Below, in pieces: positions 43,809 through 55,060 of a stretch of DNA of 64,000 bases. The notes under the pieces are model-generated. The model was not told the origin of the DNA, ran no database searches, and saw only the letters and a list, made by a program, of their open reading frames with translations. This DNA comes from Panaeolus papilionaceus. Its lineage: Eukaryota; Basidiomycota; Agaricomycetes; Agaricales. The stretch covers positions 434,001-498,000 of the forward strand of contig JADNRZ010000027.1 in NCBI GenBank assembly GCA_015501605.1. The letters run 5' to 3'. Position 1 is the stretch's first letter; every line of letters begins with the position of its first letter. The translations under genes were made by a program, and so were the position numbers.

Positions 43809-46022
43809 TCACGAAAATCGTCTAATTCGAACGTGGGTGCGTGGTTTCGTTGATACTGAACCCGCATGAGGCCGAATTGCGAAGCTAGTACTGGAACGAT
43901 GCGACGAAATGCGATGGGACTGAATGGAATGGTTTGGCTTCGTGATGATGACCTGCTTTGCTGGAACGATATCGGACCTGGCAGGGCGCATGTTTCGAAT
44001 CAAAACGACGTTGTTGTGCGATGCTTGATCTGGACGATGGTGAATAGGAGCGAGTGGGGATGAAACTCTATGGAAAAGCGTTCGAAGTCGGTGAAGGAGC
44101 GAACGCAGGAGCGAAGATGGACGTTGTGGAAGAGAAAGATAATAAAGTTCCTGTAAATATGAGCGCAATATCAAGCCGGAAACGGATACAATGATCAAAG
44201 GGGCGATGAAGACGAATAATTGTGAACAAAAAGCGAATATGAATCGAATATAAAATGATAGGAAAACGAAAATAAAAGCAAGAAAATTGAAGATATGTGA
44301 GAACGAAGTATGGATACTACTCAGAACGAATAGTAACTGTAAAACCACGAATGGCGAAAAGGTCGAAATATGAGATGACTGAATGAAACTAAAAAATGGT
44401 AAATGAAGTTCTGGGGGTGGTAACAAACCAGGACGATCAACAGACGAATTAGAATTGATAAAACTCGATGGGAACGGCGCAGTGGAAGGGAGCGATGACG
44501 ACAAAGCAGTGGTGACGAGTGTGGGATCTACTTGACCATGTACAGGCTGATCTTCGATTGACAGAGCTGCACTGAGTGACGCTAATGAAACCGGATCGGA
44601 TGCAGGTGCTGTGGCGACGATTGGCTTGCCCTCTGACTTCTCAAGACTGAATGTTGCAACGAGACGAGTGTGGCTGGATGCTGGAACACACTGAGGAGAC
44701 GAGGTAAAGGCCTGGGACGAATGAGCTGAGCTGTGGTTCGATGCTGAGACGATCTGAGAGGGCAGCGATGTTGTGAGCGACGAAGGTGAGTCGGAATTCG
44801 AATGAAATGGGTGCGCTTGAATGGAAGAAGGCGACGAAGACGAGGGACATGATGAAGGAAGGACCTGGGGCTTGTGAGACGATGTCTGAGTGCCACGGAG
44901 CTTAACGAGCTCGGCTTCTAACACAGCGATACGAGCATCGATCGAAAACGAGTCGTTGAATGTGGGAGACGAACGACAGCGACCTGGAACGATAGCGTGA
45001 ATGAACTGGGGTGCGGCGACCTGATTCGGATTGAGGCGATGATACTCGTCGAATTTCTCCTTGAGAATCGTACCAGGGATGCTCGAAGGGACAAAGGCGC
45101 CGGATGGGAGGACGACTTTACCATAGTGATTGCGCTGACACTTTCCGCTTCGAATGTAATCGATGACTGTGTAGCATTTTCCAATGAAGTGACTGAAACT
45201 GCCGCAAAAATGACATGATCTGCGTGAACTGGCTGCCGATTTCGAATGAGCTTGGTGCCGTGACTGCTGGATGACTTCATGAATCGATTTTGTGAGTTCC
45301 TGTGTGAGCGCTGAGAGGAGTGTCGTGATATCATTCAATGGGGCGATTCCCAATGAAGACGAAGGCTGAGATGAAGGAACGGGACGAGGATGATGATGTA
45401 ATGCTGATGATGCTGATGACGAAGGAACGGAATTGACTGAACCTCGAAGAATAAAACAAGCTGCATCGTAAACACGATCAACGGGCCAGGCATCGTCATA
45501 ATGAGAATCAGGAAACTTCAACTGTAAACGAGCCAAAATCTTCGCCTGGAGCTCGTCTGGAAAGCCGGTAACGAAGAGGCGATGAGTATCGATGTCTGAG
45601 AGGCGAGATTTCGAAATAAGGAAGTTGGAAATGTGAAGGAAACGACGATAGTACTGTCCTAACGAGTCGATGTTGTGAATTCCGGTGTGATAAGTCTCAA
45701 AAATAAGCTGCTGGAGGTCGGCGATCGTGAACTTATTCTGAGTCGAATCGGCTTCGGGGTAGAGCGCGAGAACGGTGTCCTTGAAAGCTGCGTAATCGGA
45801 AGGGTGAGCTGAGAACTGAGGGAGCGACTGCCAGAAATCGGAGACCTCGAAGTCTGCGTAGAATACGATGGCGTCGATCCATTCACGTGCGCTGATGATC
45901 TGTGCTTGCTTGAGTAAAAGTTCGACGGTCTCGAAATAGCGGTGAATTTCTCGGATATGCGCGTGAGTGAAGATGGGGGCATTCTTGGAGCCTCGAATTG
46001 GTAAACGGACGATGGTGGACAT
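43809..46022 (-). CDS. Retrotransposon Gag polyprotein
   Basis: 737 codons. The N-terminal region has capsid-type helices (REWIDAIVFYADFEVSDFWQ, FKDTVLALYPEADS, LGQYYRRFLHISNFLI, HRLFVTGFPDELQ). A CCHC zinc knuckle follows at about residue 275 (CHFCGSFSHFIGKC, about 45175-45215), then VVLPSGAFVPSSIPGTILK. The C-terminal half is Ser/Pro-rich with a hydrophobic stretch (about residues 570-640) and a basic end. The ORF starts 131 bp inside the 5' LTR. Spacing to the LTR fits an element whose whole internal region is gag plus leader. Confidence 0.9.
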   Translation of the reverse strand: MSTIVRLPIRGSKNAPIFTHAHIREIHRYFETVELLLKQAQIISAREWIDAIVFYADFEVSDFWQSLPQFSAHPSDYAAFKDTVLALYPEADSTQNKFTIADLQQLIFETYHTGIHNIDSLGQYYRRFLHISNFLISKSRLSDIDTHRLFVTGFPDELQAKILARLQLKFPDSHYDDAWPVDRVYDAACFILRGSVNSVPSSSASSALHHHPRPVPSSQPSSSLGIAPLNDITTLLSALTQELTKSIHEVIQQSRHQAHSKSAASSRRSCHFCGSFSHFIGKCYTVIDYIRSGKCQRNHYGKVVLPSGAFVPSSIPGTILKEKFDEYHRLNPNQVAAPQFIHAIVPGRCRSSPTFNDSFSIDARIAVLEAELVKLRGTQTSSHKPQVLPSSCPSSSSPSSIQAHPFHSNSDSPSSLTTSLPSQIVSASNHSSAHSSQAFTSSPQCVPASSHTRLVATFSLEKSEGKPIVATAPASDPVSLASLSAALSIEDQPVHGQVDPTLVTTALSSSLPSTAPFPSSFINSNSSVDRPGLLPPPELHLPFFSFIQSSHISTFSPFVVLQLLFVLSSIHTSFSHIFNFLAFIFVFLSFYIRFIFAFCSQLFVFIAPLIIVSVSGLILRSYLQELYYLSLPQRPSSLLRSLLHRLRTLFHRVSSPLAPIHHRPDQASHNNVVLIRNMRPARSDIVPAKQVIITKPNHSIQSHRISSHRSSTSFAIRPHAGSVSTKPRTHVRIRRFS

Positions 46023-46130
46023 GATGATATAACGAAGGTGACGGTAGTACTGTGGAGCGAATAACGGATTGGCGTGAAAATGAGTTACGAGATGATGGTG
46101 CTAATGAACGTGTGAACACTTCAAACAGAC

Positions 46131-46148
46131 CCCTCGCGGTGGGCTCCA
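46131..46148 (-). promoter_or_regulatory. Primer-binding site
   Basis: Reading on minus, TGGAGCCCACCGCGAGGG starts four bases after the 5' LTR, the position and TGG start expected for pairing with a tRNA 3' CCA end. The tRNA species was not determined. Confidence 0.65.
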
Positions 46149-46152
46149 AATT

Positions 46153-46700
46153 TGATGTGCGCGTTACGGTAAGTCTAGATATGAAATATAATATAATGTG
46201 TGAGATGATGTGAGGATGAGGATAGTGTGATGATGGGTGAGTAAGCGCGACGTTGCAAGGTCGTGGGGTCTGCGAGTGCTAAGGGAAAATGTGGGAAAAC
46301 GAGAGGAAGGGTGGTGCCGAATGCACGCGGAACGACGAAATACGAACGAAAACGACACAAAATGCGAAATACAAAGACGACGAGGGACGAAGGCGACGAA
46401 CTGGAGCGAAACTGAGGGGAAAACTTGTCTATTCTGTGGTGGAAATAGTGTACAGTAAATAAAGTACATGAGGTGCAGTGGTGCTACACAGGTAAACTAA
46501 AAAGGTAATATGAACGAAAAGAAAAGAAAATGAAAGGATTTAAGAGAACTAGCGCCGAAGCGTTTCAAGGAATCGAAAATAGAATGAAAAATAAACAAAA
46601 TAAACGAATAGGGCAGGCACCGTGCAGTCGGGGAATGAAGGAGGAATGGTAAAATACCGAAAATGCGAAATTCGGAGGGATATGGGTTCGGAGCTCATCA
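46153..46700 (-). repeat. 5' LTR (relative to gag) of the retrotransposon
   Basis: Direct copy of 42642-43189. Upstream of gag on the minus strand. Confidence 0.92.
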
Positions 46701-46853
46701 GTGGCTTCGCTGTCATCTTGCACCAAAAAGTTTAATTTGCGTCCTGTCAATGTCAATGATCGTCGTCTATACCTCCACCTATGCAATGTGGATGAGCAAT
46801 GATTTTTTGAAGAAACATTTTATCTGACATTGTAATGCTATAATCTACCCACT

Positions 46854-49258
46854 CTAAAGGGCTGGAGCTACCTCGATAAGAAGCACAGTAACAATTGTTT
46901 TTTCTCTATTTTTTTTGGACAATGATTTGTCAATGTTGCGTAATTTGCATACCCCAGAGTCAACACTTAGAACTCGAAAGATCTCACCCACATCGTCGCC
47001 GTCCATTGGAGTTACAAGCTGAGAAACCTGGGAGGGGTAAACAGGGCAAATGCGAGCTGCAGGGACAATGACCCGGGTCTCAAGCCGCTTGTGGACAACT
47101 ACGCCGCTGGTGTCAAAACCTTTATATTCAAGGAGGACTTTGTTGTTGTCCTTGATATCATAGAGCTTGAGTCGGAGGCCTTGTAGTGCAGGGTGCATCA
47201 ACCAATGAACTCCCGGAACCTGTCTCAAAGCTTCCCATGATAAAACCAACTGGCGTCTGAATGGCCTTGAAGGATGGGAGACCTGGGAGCCTCCAAGCAT
47301 CACAGTTTTTTCAACATAGGCCAAAGCTTCAACCAGCAGATCATTCGAGTTTGTGATAGGCGTGTCAGAGGAGTCAGGAACCCAGGTTGAATCTGTTGCA
47401 TCTAGAGGTCTGTCCTGGGGTATAGGCGTTGATGCCCTTGGTGCTGACAACTCATCAGTCTTCGTTATGTTGCTGAGCTCAATGGCCTGTCTATCTAAAG
47501 AAGTTTCTCCTGTGATAACTTTGAGTATATATCGATGATGAGACCTATAAGGGAGTGAGCAAAATAATAACAACAGAGAGAACAACATACAATAGCGCTA
47601 AATTTTTCAAAGGAAGGTCAACCGTCTTCACATTTGCAGCCAGCTCGATGCGAGCAATTTCATTATGAAGGACATCCTTGATAGTTCCATAATACCCTTT
47701 GTAGGCGTGTTTCTTAACAACAATAACCTCCTTGCCTTGATGAATATGTTTGCCACTACCCAAAGGCAAGCTTGATTCCTGAGTTTTGACTGATCGAATG
47801 GATGTTAACTCTGGACTATAGTATTCAACATTGAGCTGATCTATGCTTATCTATAAATGCTTTTAGCTGTAAAAGTATAATGGCTGGGCTATCTCTTACC
47901 TCTTCTCGACTTGCGTGTAAGAATATGTCCAATGCACAAGCACCGACATTCACAACCCATCCCCAGCACCCCTGATAGTGGCCCTTGACAACTGCAACGG
48001 CATCACCCACCTGGTAATATGCTCTCAATTGGTGAAGTGGAACAGAATAGCTGCAGTCTTGTGAAGAAATGTAAACGGTTGCGTCCAGGTTTGTCAAGTC
48101 CTGGATTTCGCCCACTAGGTTGCAAAGCTCGCCGGAGATGACCTTGACCTTGTCTGCAAGTTTGAGGTTCTGTTGATCCATAGCAGATAGACACGACTGG
48201 AGGGCGCAGGGACTGAGCTCTTTGAGTTGGTGAAACAGTTGCAATTCTGGTCGGTTAGGAAGTATCCCATGATGATGATCAAGACGTAGCTGATCTTTCA
48301 CAAATCGGACGACAAGAAACCCTGAATCTGTGTATGTCCTCCCCCCCCACCTATATCGACCATTAAGGTTTTGAATATCTTCGCGCTGTTTGTCCCAACG
48401 AATAGGCGCTTGAACACCCTTTATTCTGGGAATCATAGTGATTTCAAAGTCTTTTTCGTCTGTTAAAACCAACCCAATGTCACCATCATATTTTCGACCT
48501 AGTGTTCCACCGTGACGAATGCGGATCCAACTCTGGGAAGGTATGGACGGAAGCAGTGGTTCGCACAGAACAGCGTCCAACTGCTGTTCCGAAACCTGCT
48601 TGATGTCTTGTGCGTTTACATTTGCAACGCCTTTGATCAGTTCCTCTACAGTGTGGCGTTCGTCCGTTTCAATGAATACGCGCACAGGCCTAGATACCCT
48701 GCCTACAACGGATTGAACCTTTCGCGCCAGAGTCAGCAAAGTGAGCGCTTGTTGGAAAAGCGTAAACGCCGATGCTTCCTCGCATCCTATCTGAAAATGG
48801 TAAGATTATTTATAGACAGCATGGGTACAGAGAAAACTACACACTCTGCAGCCAACCTCCCAAAGTACCCTGCTTTTTTTAATATTTTCGACTTCTGATT
48901 CCCAAAGTATCGCTTGACTATGTTTTTTTGCTCTCGCCAGAAATTCGTCCCAATCCCAAGGCACACTGTTGGTTGATGCTTGCATGGTCAATTGCAGACG
49001 ACGATGAGAACCATCGTCAGGGATGTCTTCTTCTTCTTCAATATCTAGGTCTACGTCAAATGAGTGTCATTGACACAAAATACCTCTACGTCGTGTCATA
49101 CCTTTTTCATCTTCTTGATCATCATCAGATGTATCAACGTCGTCTGCTTCCAAGTCAAGGAAGGCTTTCACCAACTAAGACCACATTAGATATTAACAAC
49201 TTGAGCTGACTTTTGAACATACTTCTAATCTGGCTCTCTTGACTGGACGCTCTGACAT
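46854..49258 (-). CDS. Spt5-like protein (NGN and KOW domains)
   Basis: Resembles transcription elongation factor Spt5. It starts MSERPVKRARLE at 49258, followed by an acidic exon (LVKAFLDLEADDVDTSDDD; DLDIEEEEDIPDDGS). The middle exon (from about 48739) has an NGN-like segment (RVFIETDERHTVEELIKGV) and a KOW motif (VGDAVAVVKGHYQGCWGWVV, about 47950-48010). A second KOW-like motif, GKEVIVVKKHAYKGYYGTIK, lies at about 47680-47740. The last exon is a Ser/Thr-rich linker and a conserved tail to the stop at 46854. It is shorter and more divergent than a housekeeping Spt5 and lacks the C-terminal repeat region. It lies in the 13-kb transposon, so it is likely cargo. Confidence 0.75.
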
Positions 49259-49571
49259 GTTTTATTCTTGTAATCTAATAGTCCTACCGGGTACACAAAA
49301 GTCTAAAGGGAAAACATTAAACGGTGGTGCTGCAAGCAAACAGCACAGTATTCTTTAGGGTGGGTTCACTGTCAACATGTCACATGTACGCCGTTGTGAA
49401 ACGGTGGTCATGTGCAGCTCAAACGTGAGCCTGCCCTAAATTCAACCGCGCCTAAACGCGCGCGTCAAAGTTTATTGGAATCTCTTTTGTTCAGTCTATA
49501 TCTACGTCGGACATTAGGAGCAACAGAAACAACTAGCGCAAGTAAATAGTCCCTTTGGTCCTTAATACATT

Positions 49572-49968
49572 TTCTGTGTGAGGCGAGCATAATGCAGTGG
49601 CCAAAGGGTACCTCGAAATTATCGACGAAGCCCGCGAAAGCAGTCTCGCACTTTGCGCAAGTGGTATTCGCAGATTACACATTCCACTCAGGGCAATTCC
49701 TCTAGCGCATGATACACCTTTCGATTCCAAAGGCACGTCATCTATCTTCCTCAAAAAGCTATCCTAATTTGTTATGCAGATTTGAATGATATCCCAGACA
49801 TAGGCTGGAGTGATCTCGAAAGTAAACGAGAAAAAGGACTTGAAACTGCATGGGGCAAATATGACGAGTACTCGACAACTGGTAATTACTACCTCTATCT
49901 TCTCATCAGTTCACTGACCCTGTCGTGTAGATACCAGGCCTTCCAAGCGCCAACGACGTTCCAAATAG
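49572..49968 (+). CDS. Small gene of unknown function near the right end of the 13-kb element
   Basis: Plus-strand coding stretches include VAKGYLEIIDEARESSLALC and, after about 49785, DIPDIGWSDLESKREKGLE. Donor GTAATT and acceptor GTGTAG then join to TRPSKRQRRSK and a stop at 49966-49968, a nuclear-localisation-like basic end. The 5' end and first intron are unclear. It is divergent from the Spt5-like gene, about 300 bp apart. Confidence 0.35.
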
Positions 49969-50409
49969 GATTTTAAAATGGATTAGATTTTTTAATTTAA
50001 ATATACACGCCTGCCAGGTATTCATTATATTATAAAACATGGTTTTGAGACCAGGGCGAGAATAAGGGAGAAGATGGTCCATTTGTTCTATGTGCGACGA
50101 CTACTTCCTGCATCCATCCATCTAATTTGGCTCTAAGCCGTTGCCCTTGGTGTTACCCCCACTCTACTCCGCCCCTGTCCCTGTCGTTGTAGGGTGACCT
50201 ACCAACCACCACAGTCCCAGTTCTTGCTCCCAGGGTTCACCAATAAGCGGTACTTGTAGCTTGTAACGTTTAAATTAATTTATATATTATATTAAATCAC
50301 ATGCAAAGACCGCGTTTCATGGAATAACTTGCGTTTGAGGTCACCTTCTCAAATTTCACTAATTGTTTTTGGCGCTCAGCCTCTTTATTATTGTCCAATG
50401 GCACCTTCC
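49969..50409. other. AT-rich spacer before the right TIR
   Basis: No gene or RNA seen. Confidence 0.4.
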
Positions 50410-50602
50410 AAGTTTCCGCGAAAACTGTACTATCTGGGGAAAATTGTGTCTCGGGAAAAACTGCGTATCTCGGGAAAAACTCTGTATCTCGGGAAAAACT
50501 CTTTGATCTCAGGAAATGCCATTTTGGGACGATATCTCTACGGAAAAGCTACCTTCTCTGAGGAAATCGAGTTTTTACATTTTTGTCCAATGGGGCCCTT
50601 CA
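50410..50602. repeat. Right TIR of the 13-kb element
   Basis: Reverse complement of the left TIR. It holds three tandem TCTCGGGAAAAACT-type repeats and ends GGGGCCCTTCA next to the TA duplication. Confidence 0.78.
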
Positions 50603-53600
50603 TATTTTTTCTGCTCGTTTTCTGCCATTTCTGCTCAACCTCTCTTCTGTATGCCTCCTTTTTTTCCCATTACCTTTAATTTACCATATCCATAAATCAA
50701 ATCAAATAAAACAACCCCCACTAACCTTGTCTCTCCTCTCCCTAATCCTTGTCATTTCATCGCCTGATCTCGCCCATTCCTCCTTGGCCATTCGCTTTCG
50801 TTTCTCTCATCTCTTTTCTTTCATTCTCCTATATTTTCTCTCTCGTCCTCCCTTTTCCCTCCTCGTCCTTTTCTGTATCTTGTCCCCACTTCCGTCGTTT
50901 GTCCTTCTTGAAGAAGCCTAAACTGATAAAACCATCAGACCAGTCGTTGTATGTGCTGCTGCAAACAGCAGCGAATATGAAGAATATCGACGAATTGAGG
51001 GATGCGGCGGGTATTTATGAGCATGGTGAGTGTTTTGTTATGATCATTATTGGAAGGTTAGGCTTTTTCGGTATTTTCTGTAGCTGCATTTTGTTCGTCC
51101 TTGAACAGGGTTCATATCTGGTGTTTGAATGTCGATATTTTTGCGTCTTGCTTTGGACAGCATTCTTTGTCTCCCGTTTTCTCGTCTTTTTTTCTGGGCT
51201 TGTATGTTTGTGATGTATGGATGGAGGGTAACAAGGTTTTAAATCCTGTTGTATTTTCTTCGCGAAAACACTGGTGTGTCAACGCGATCTTGCGTTTAGC
51301 AAATTTCCGGCTGCTGGGCCCTTCGTTTACTTTACGCAAAACGTGCTCTCCTAGCATCGTTGCAGATCACAGCTTTATACGACATACATCTTACATTCTC
51401 TCGTGCACTTTCTCCTTTTCTCCCTTTCTCCCTCCATTCACACCGCTTACCATACCCACTTTTCAGTATGTCTGGCAAACCCGATGAATAACAACGAGAT
51501 ATCGGGAGAGACGAGGAGGGCTTTGAAGTTGGTATGTGAAGGTACATTCGCCTTTTTCTCTCGTCTCTCCCTTTCTGTATTTAACTCTTCTTCCATCCAC
51601 TAGTCATAGATTCTGGCAAGAAGTACAAAACCGACCCCACCACCCATTCACAGGTACCCCTGCTCCCTCAACCACTGAAGACCTGACCATCACCTTCCTC
51701 TTCGCCGAAGCCAAATCCCTGAACATGTCCAAAGTCAAACCAAGTGCAGGTGTGAAACCGAGGTTGACGCCGGCGCAGTTGAGTGCGTTGGAGGTGAAGA
51801 AGGGGAAGGAGGTTGGAAGGGGTGGAGGCGGTACTATGAGGTTGGGAGGCAATGTTGAAGGAGGTAGATTATGATTAGAGAGACAAGGAATCTCTTTTGA
51901 CGAGTCGGGTGAGTGACCTTGTCAGCTCTTTTCCTTTTCAAAAAGCATCGCTGACAAACTTGTGATGTATACGATTAGTCTAATCCCTTCGTTGGCATGT
52001 CCCCCCATAGTAGGATGACACATGGAGACGGAAGCTGACAAGGATAGGATGGCGGATCGGTTGCAGCGTGATATTGGTGGGTGGCGTTCTTTTTTCTTTT
52101 TTGCCTCCTTTGCCTCCTCTTCTTCCTGTTCGTGCCCCTCGCAACCGCATTGTTCCTCTCTCCATGCCCCTACTTTACATGAAAATTACACCAGAAATTC
52201 AAATCACGTACTAACCAAAATACCCGCCATTACAGAACAAGACTCGCCCGCCCGATGAAATACCAAGTCGGCGGGTGTTACTGTGTTCAGAGGTTGAGTT
52301 TATGCAGGTACGTTGGCGGATGTTTTTTTATCTCTTTCGCATTTTCTGCAAGTTTCATACCCATTCTAACACATCCTTTCACAGTACTGCGTCACGCTGA
52401 CAAAACGAGGCCAATACGACATTGCTGACGGAATCTTGGGGCATATCATGGTATCAAGCACGTATCAAGCACAAGACTATCAAAATTCAATTCGTATCGC
52501 GTTGATCAGTATGACCATCCCTTCTCTTTCTCCTCTTTCCTCTCTCACCTGCACAACCCACAGCATGCAGCATCCTCGCCAAGCAACCTGACCTCGTCGT
52601 GGAACAAGCCCGCAAACTCATCACGACGGCATCAATCCAACAACGAGCATCTCAGGATTCTCCTTGCCTCCCTCGCGAGCGGCCTGAAACTCACAGGTAG
52701 CTTCATCACGTCGACATTGCAGACACATTTTGCTCAGGGCGATGAAGCGTTCGGATGGCTGTGAAGAGCCCCGGAATTTTGAGTCGGAATAGGTTGAATA
52801 GACGGTATGCGGCTACTGCGACTACGCTGGGTGCGGCGGAGAAGTAGACTGAGGATGGGGATGAGTTGGAAGAGGATGATGAGGCGCTTGCGCCACCGAG
52901 GCAGGGAGTGGTGGATCATGCACCTCAGATTCCGACCAAAGATCATCCTATTATTGTATTTGTGTCGCTGCGAAGAGGTGCCAAAGTGCCATTGGTGAGT
53001 TTCCTCTGCTGTCTAAATTACTCATTATGATTCATCCCTAATCCAACATAATTTATAATCCAGTCTATCTCTATGCCTACGACTACTACGCAAACGACCC
53101 CATAGTTTGCCTCTGCCTCGCCATCGCCTCAATAGGGCGGGCTATACCGCGCCAGCCCAACAAGAGGCACCACCTCATTGTGCAAGCCGTGCAAGCGATC
53201 GCAACAAAGTACCACAAGCTGTAGGGAACGACGGCGGTGGGGGTATGGGAGGTGGGGTGTAATTTTGGGCGAACACTTCATCAGCTTGGTTGCATTAGCG
53301 TGGGGTGAAGCATTATGAGAAGGTGTTGGAGTTGGGTGAACAGGCGGGGGTGAGTACCTTCATTTATTCATTTACTCGTTTTTCTCATGGCATTTTGAAT
53401 CGTTAACTGATGACAACGTTCTTAGAATGACCTTTTGGCAAGAGAAGCGGCTTTAATTTTCCTGTCTTTTCGTATTCACTGGTGCTGTACTGCTGGCCGA
53501 TGCCTCGTATGGGAAGCAGTTATATTTGTTATTATCACTGTCGCTCTTTTGGGTCTACATATTGTTATTGCTGTTCATTTTCACTGCCCCTTTCCTGTAC

Positions 53601-53640
53601 ACCTTCATGATCATCAGCCTCCCATAATAAATTGAACTCT
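50603..53640 (+). pseudogene. Tfc4-like, copy 2, 3' part
   Basis: Continuation of the gene begun at 37259. Blocks: LQTAANMKNIDELRDAAGIY (about 50950), MNNNEISGETRRALKL (about 51485), RLTPAQLSALEVKKGKEV (about 51762), YCVTLTKRGQYDIADGIL (about 52386), LYAYDYYANDP (about 53070) and the ASIGRA motif. Comparison with copies 1 and 3 shows that sequence is missing between the AQLSALEVKKGKEV block and the LTSRV block, plus frameshifts. The copy is a pseudogene independent of the transposon. Confidence 0.65.
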
Positions 53641-53769
53641 TGACATGTGCTCGAAATCAACGATGTCATAATTCTGTTATCGTCAAAATCACGATCTACA
53701 TATATATCTATACAAGTGACAAGTGCAGGAGTACATGGTTAAACCAAAAGCTTGAAGTTCAACTTGGAT

Positions 53770-54505
53770 CAGGAATATTGTTGTACGACCTCATCACGAA
53801 ATACAAAACCCAAAATCAACACCTAAAAGGAGCCCCTTTACAGTTCCCTCAGCGGTATGCCACTAATTTCCTGTGGCTGCCATTTGCCGTCATAACCCTC
53901 ATCCTCCCCCAAACGAGTCTAAGAGGACAGAGCGAAAGAGGTGGACGAAAGAGAGGAAGACCCCCCAACAACCTCAAGAGCACCTCTCACAGCATCCACC
54001 CACCTCTCCCAGTTCTCAACGGACCGAGAGAGTGGGGACTGTTAGATGTGGATGAAATCGCCTCTTGCACCTCTATTCGTCATCATATCCCAATCCTCGG
54101 GTTCTCTTGTACTGGGCTCGTCCCACTACGTTGTTTTCCCCGTCCCAAAGCTCATGATTAGATTGCAGAATTATACCGTTCAGGTCTTCCTCCCAGCCAA
54201 GTTCTTTGAGTTTTGTCTGTGTCACGACCAGACTGAAGCCCATCCCCTCCCGCCCTCGCTCTCCTCCAACACACCTCCCCCCTCTCGACTCCATTTATGT
54301 AGCGCCCGACTATGTTCTTCATAGCCGTGAAGATGCAGGGGGATGTGGCGGGGGTTGAGATTGTATATCTCCACTCTTTTTCATTTTTGTCTCGCTCCCA
54401 ATTCCCCTTGTCGATTTTTGTTCTCGACTTCATTTTCGTTTGTGTTTTGTCGGCCTGCGGTAGGTTGATAAGATGGGGATGAGGACAGACAAGGCAAAGA
54501 GACAA
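53770..54505 (-). pseudogene. Gene X, copy 3
   Basis: On minus, EWRYTISTPATSPCIFTAMK and IVGRYINGVERGEVCWRRAR match the other X copies. The downstream half is diverged and the GLYRGCWNLNGDLG end is not intact. No GTPase accompanies it, so this unit has lost that gene. Confidence 0.4.
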
Positions 54506-55060
54506 GGGACGACGAGGAGAAGGTGGTGAGGAGGGATGAGGACAAGTGCTTGATAGCCGGTGGGTGCGGGGAGGTATAAAATACGATCGAGGGTGGTGAA
54601 GAGCCTGTACTCTACGTCAATTTAGTCAACCATTTTTTCGATGCCCTCCATATGCAGGGTAAAAATGTGCATGAAAAAAATAAATGCACCTAATTCGTAG
54701 ATATAAACACATCATCCTCAACACATGTCCTCTGTCCCTTCCCATGGAACTGTATAAACGCGCACTTTGAGGCTGCATCCCTGCTACTTTCCGTATTGCC
54801 AGATGTGGATTTGGAGAGAGGTGGTGAAGGGGGTTTTTTCTGTGTGAATTAGATTAGATTAGATTCCGTTTTATGCGACGGAGAGATTAAGAGAGAGAGA
54901 TAAGAGAAAGGAGGGAGAGGGAGACGAGGAAGGGAAAAGGAAGGGAAGGAAGCTAAAAATAGCCACATACGTCATTATGTGCGGGATCCGTCATCCGATG
55001 CTTCCCTCCCCCTCCTCGAACAAACCCGCTCTCCACTAAACACACTGTCCTCGCCTGTCC
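54506..55060. other. Spacer in unit 2
   Basis: Contains a GATTA microsatellite (about 54847-54866) and purine-rich GAGAGAGA tracts, and corresponds to 36.5-37.0 and 62.9-63.3 kb of the other units. Confidence 0.4.

Larger units (their letters stand above)
42642..46700 (-). mobile_element. Gag-only LTR retrotransposon (4,059 bp)
   Basis: Two 548-bp direct repeats (42642-43189 and 46153-46700), starting TGATG and ending CATCA. GTGG is duplicated at 42638-42641 and 46701-46704. A single long gag ORF is on minus; no protease, reverse transcriptase or integrase is present. It is therefore non-autonomous. It separates the transposase and Spt5-like genes of the 13-kb element. Confidence 0.92.
37559..50602 (-). 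mobile_element. 13-kb TA-flanked transposon with integrase-like and Spt5-like genes
   Basis: Bounded by TIRs starting TGAAGGGCCCCATTGG, with TA duplicated at 37557-37558 and 50603-50604. The empty site is visible in Tfc4-like copy 4 at about 63913, where the same intron is uninterrupted. Contents on minus are a gag-like gene, a small gene, an integrase-core transposase and an Spt5-like gene; a small gene is on plus. A MITE and an LTR retrotransposon are nested secondary insertions, so the original element was about 8.2 kb. I do not recognise it as a named superfamily. Confidence 0.75.

Noticed and set aside
49360..49460. Possible tRNA gene or structured RNA near 49.4 kb
   Set aside because: No T-arm consensus (GGTTCGA) with matching cloverleaf stems was found.
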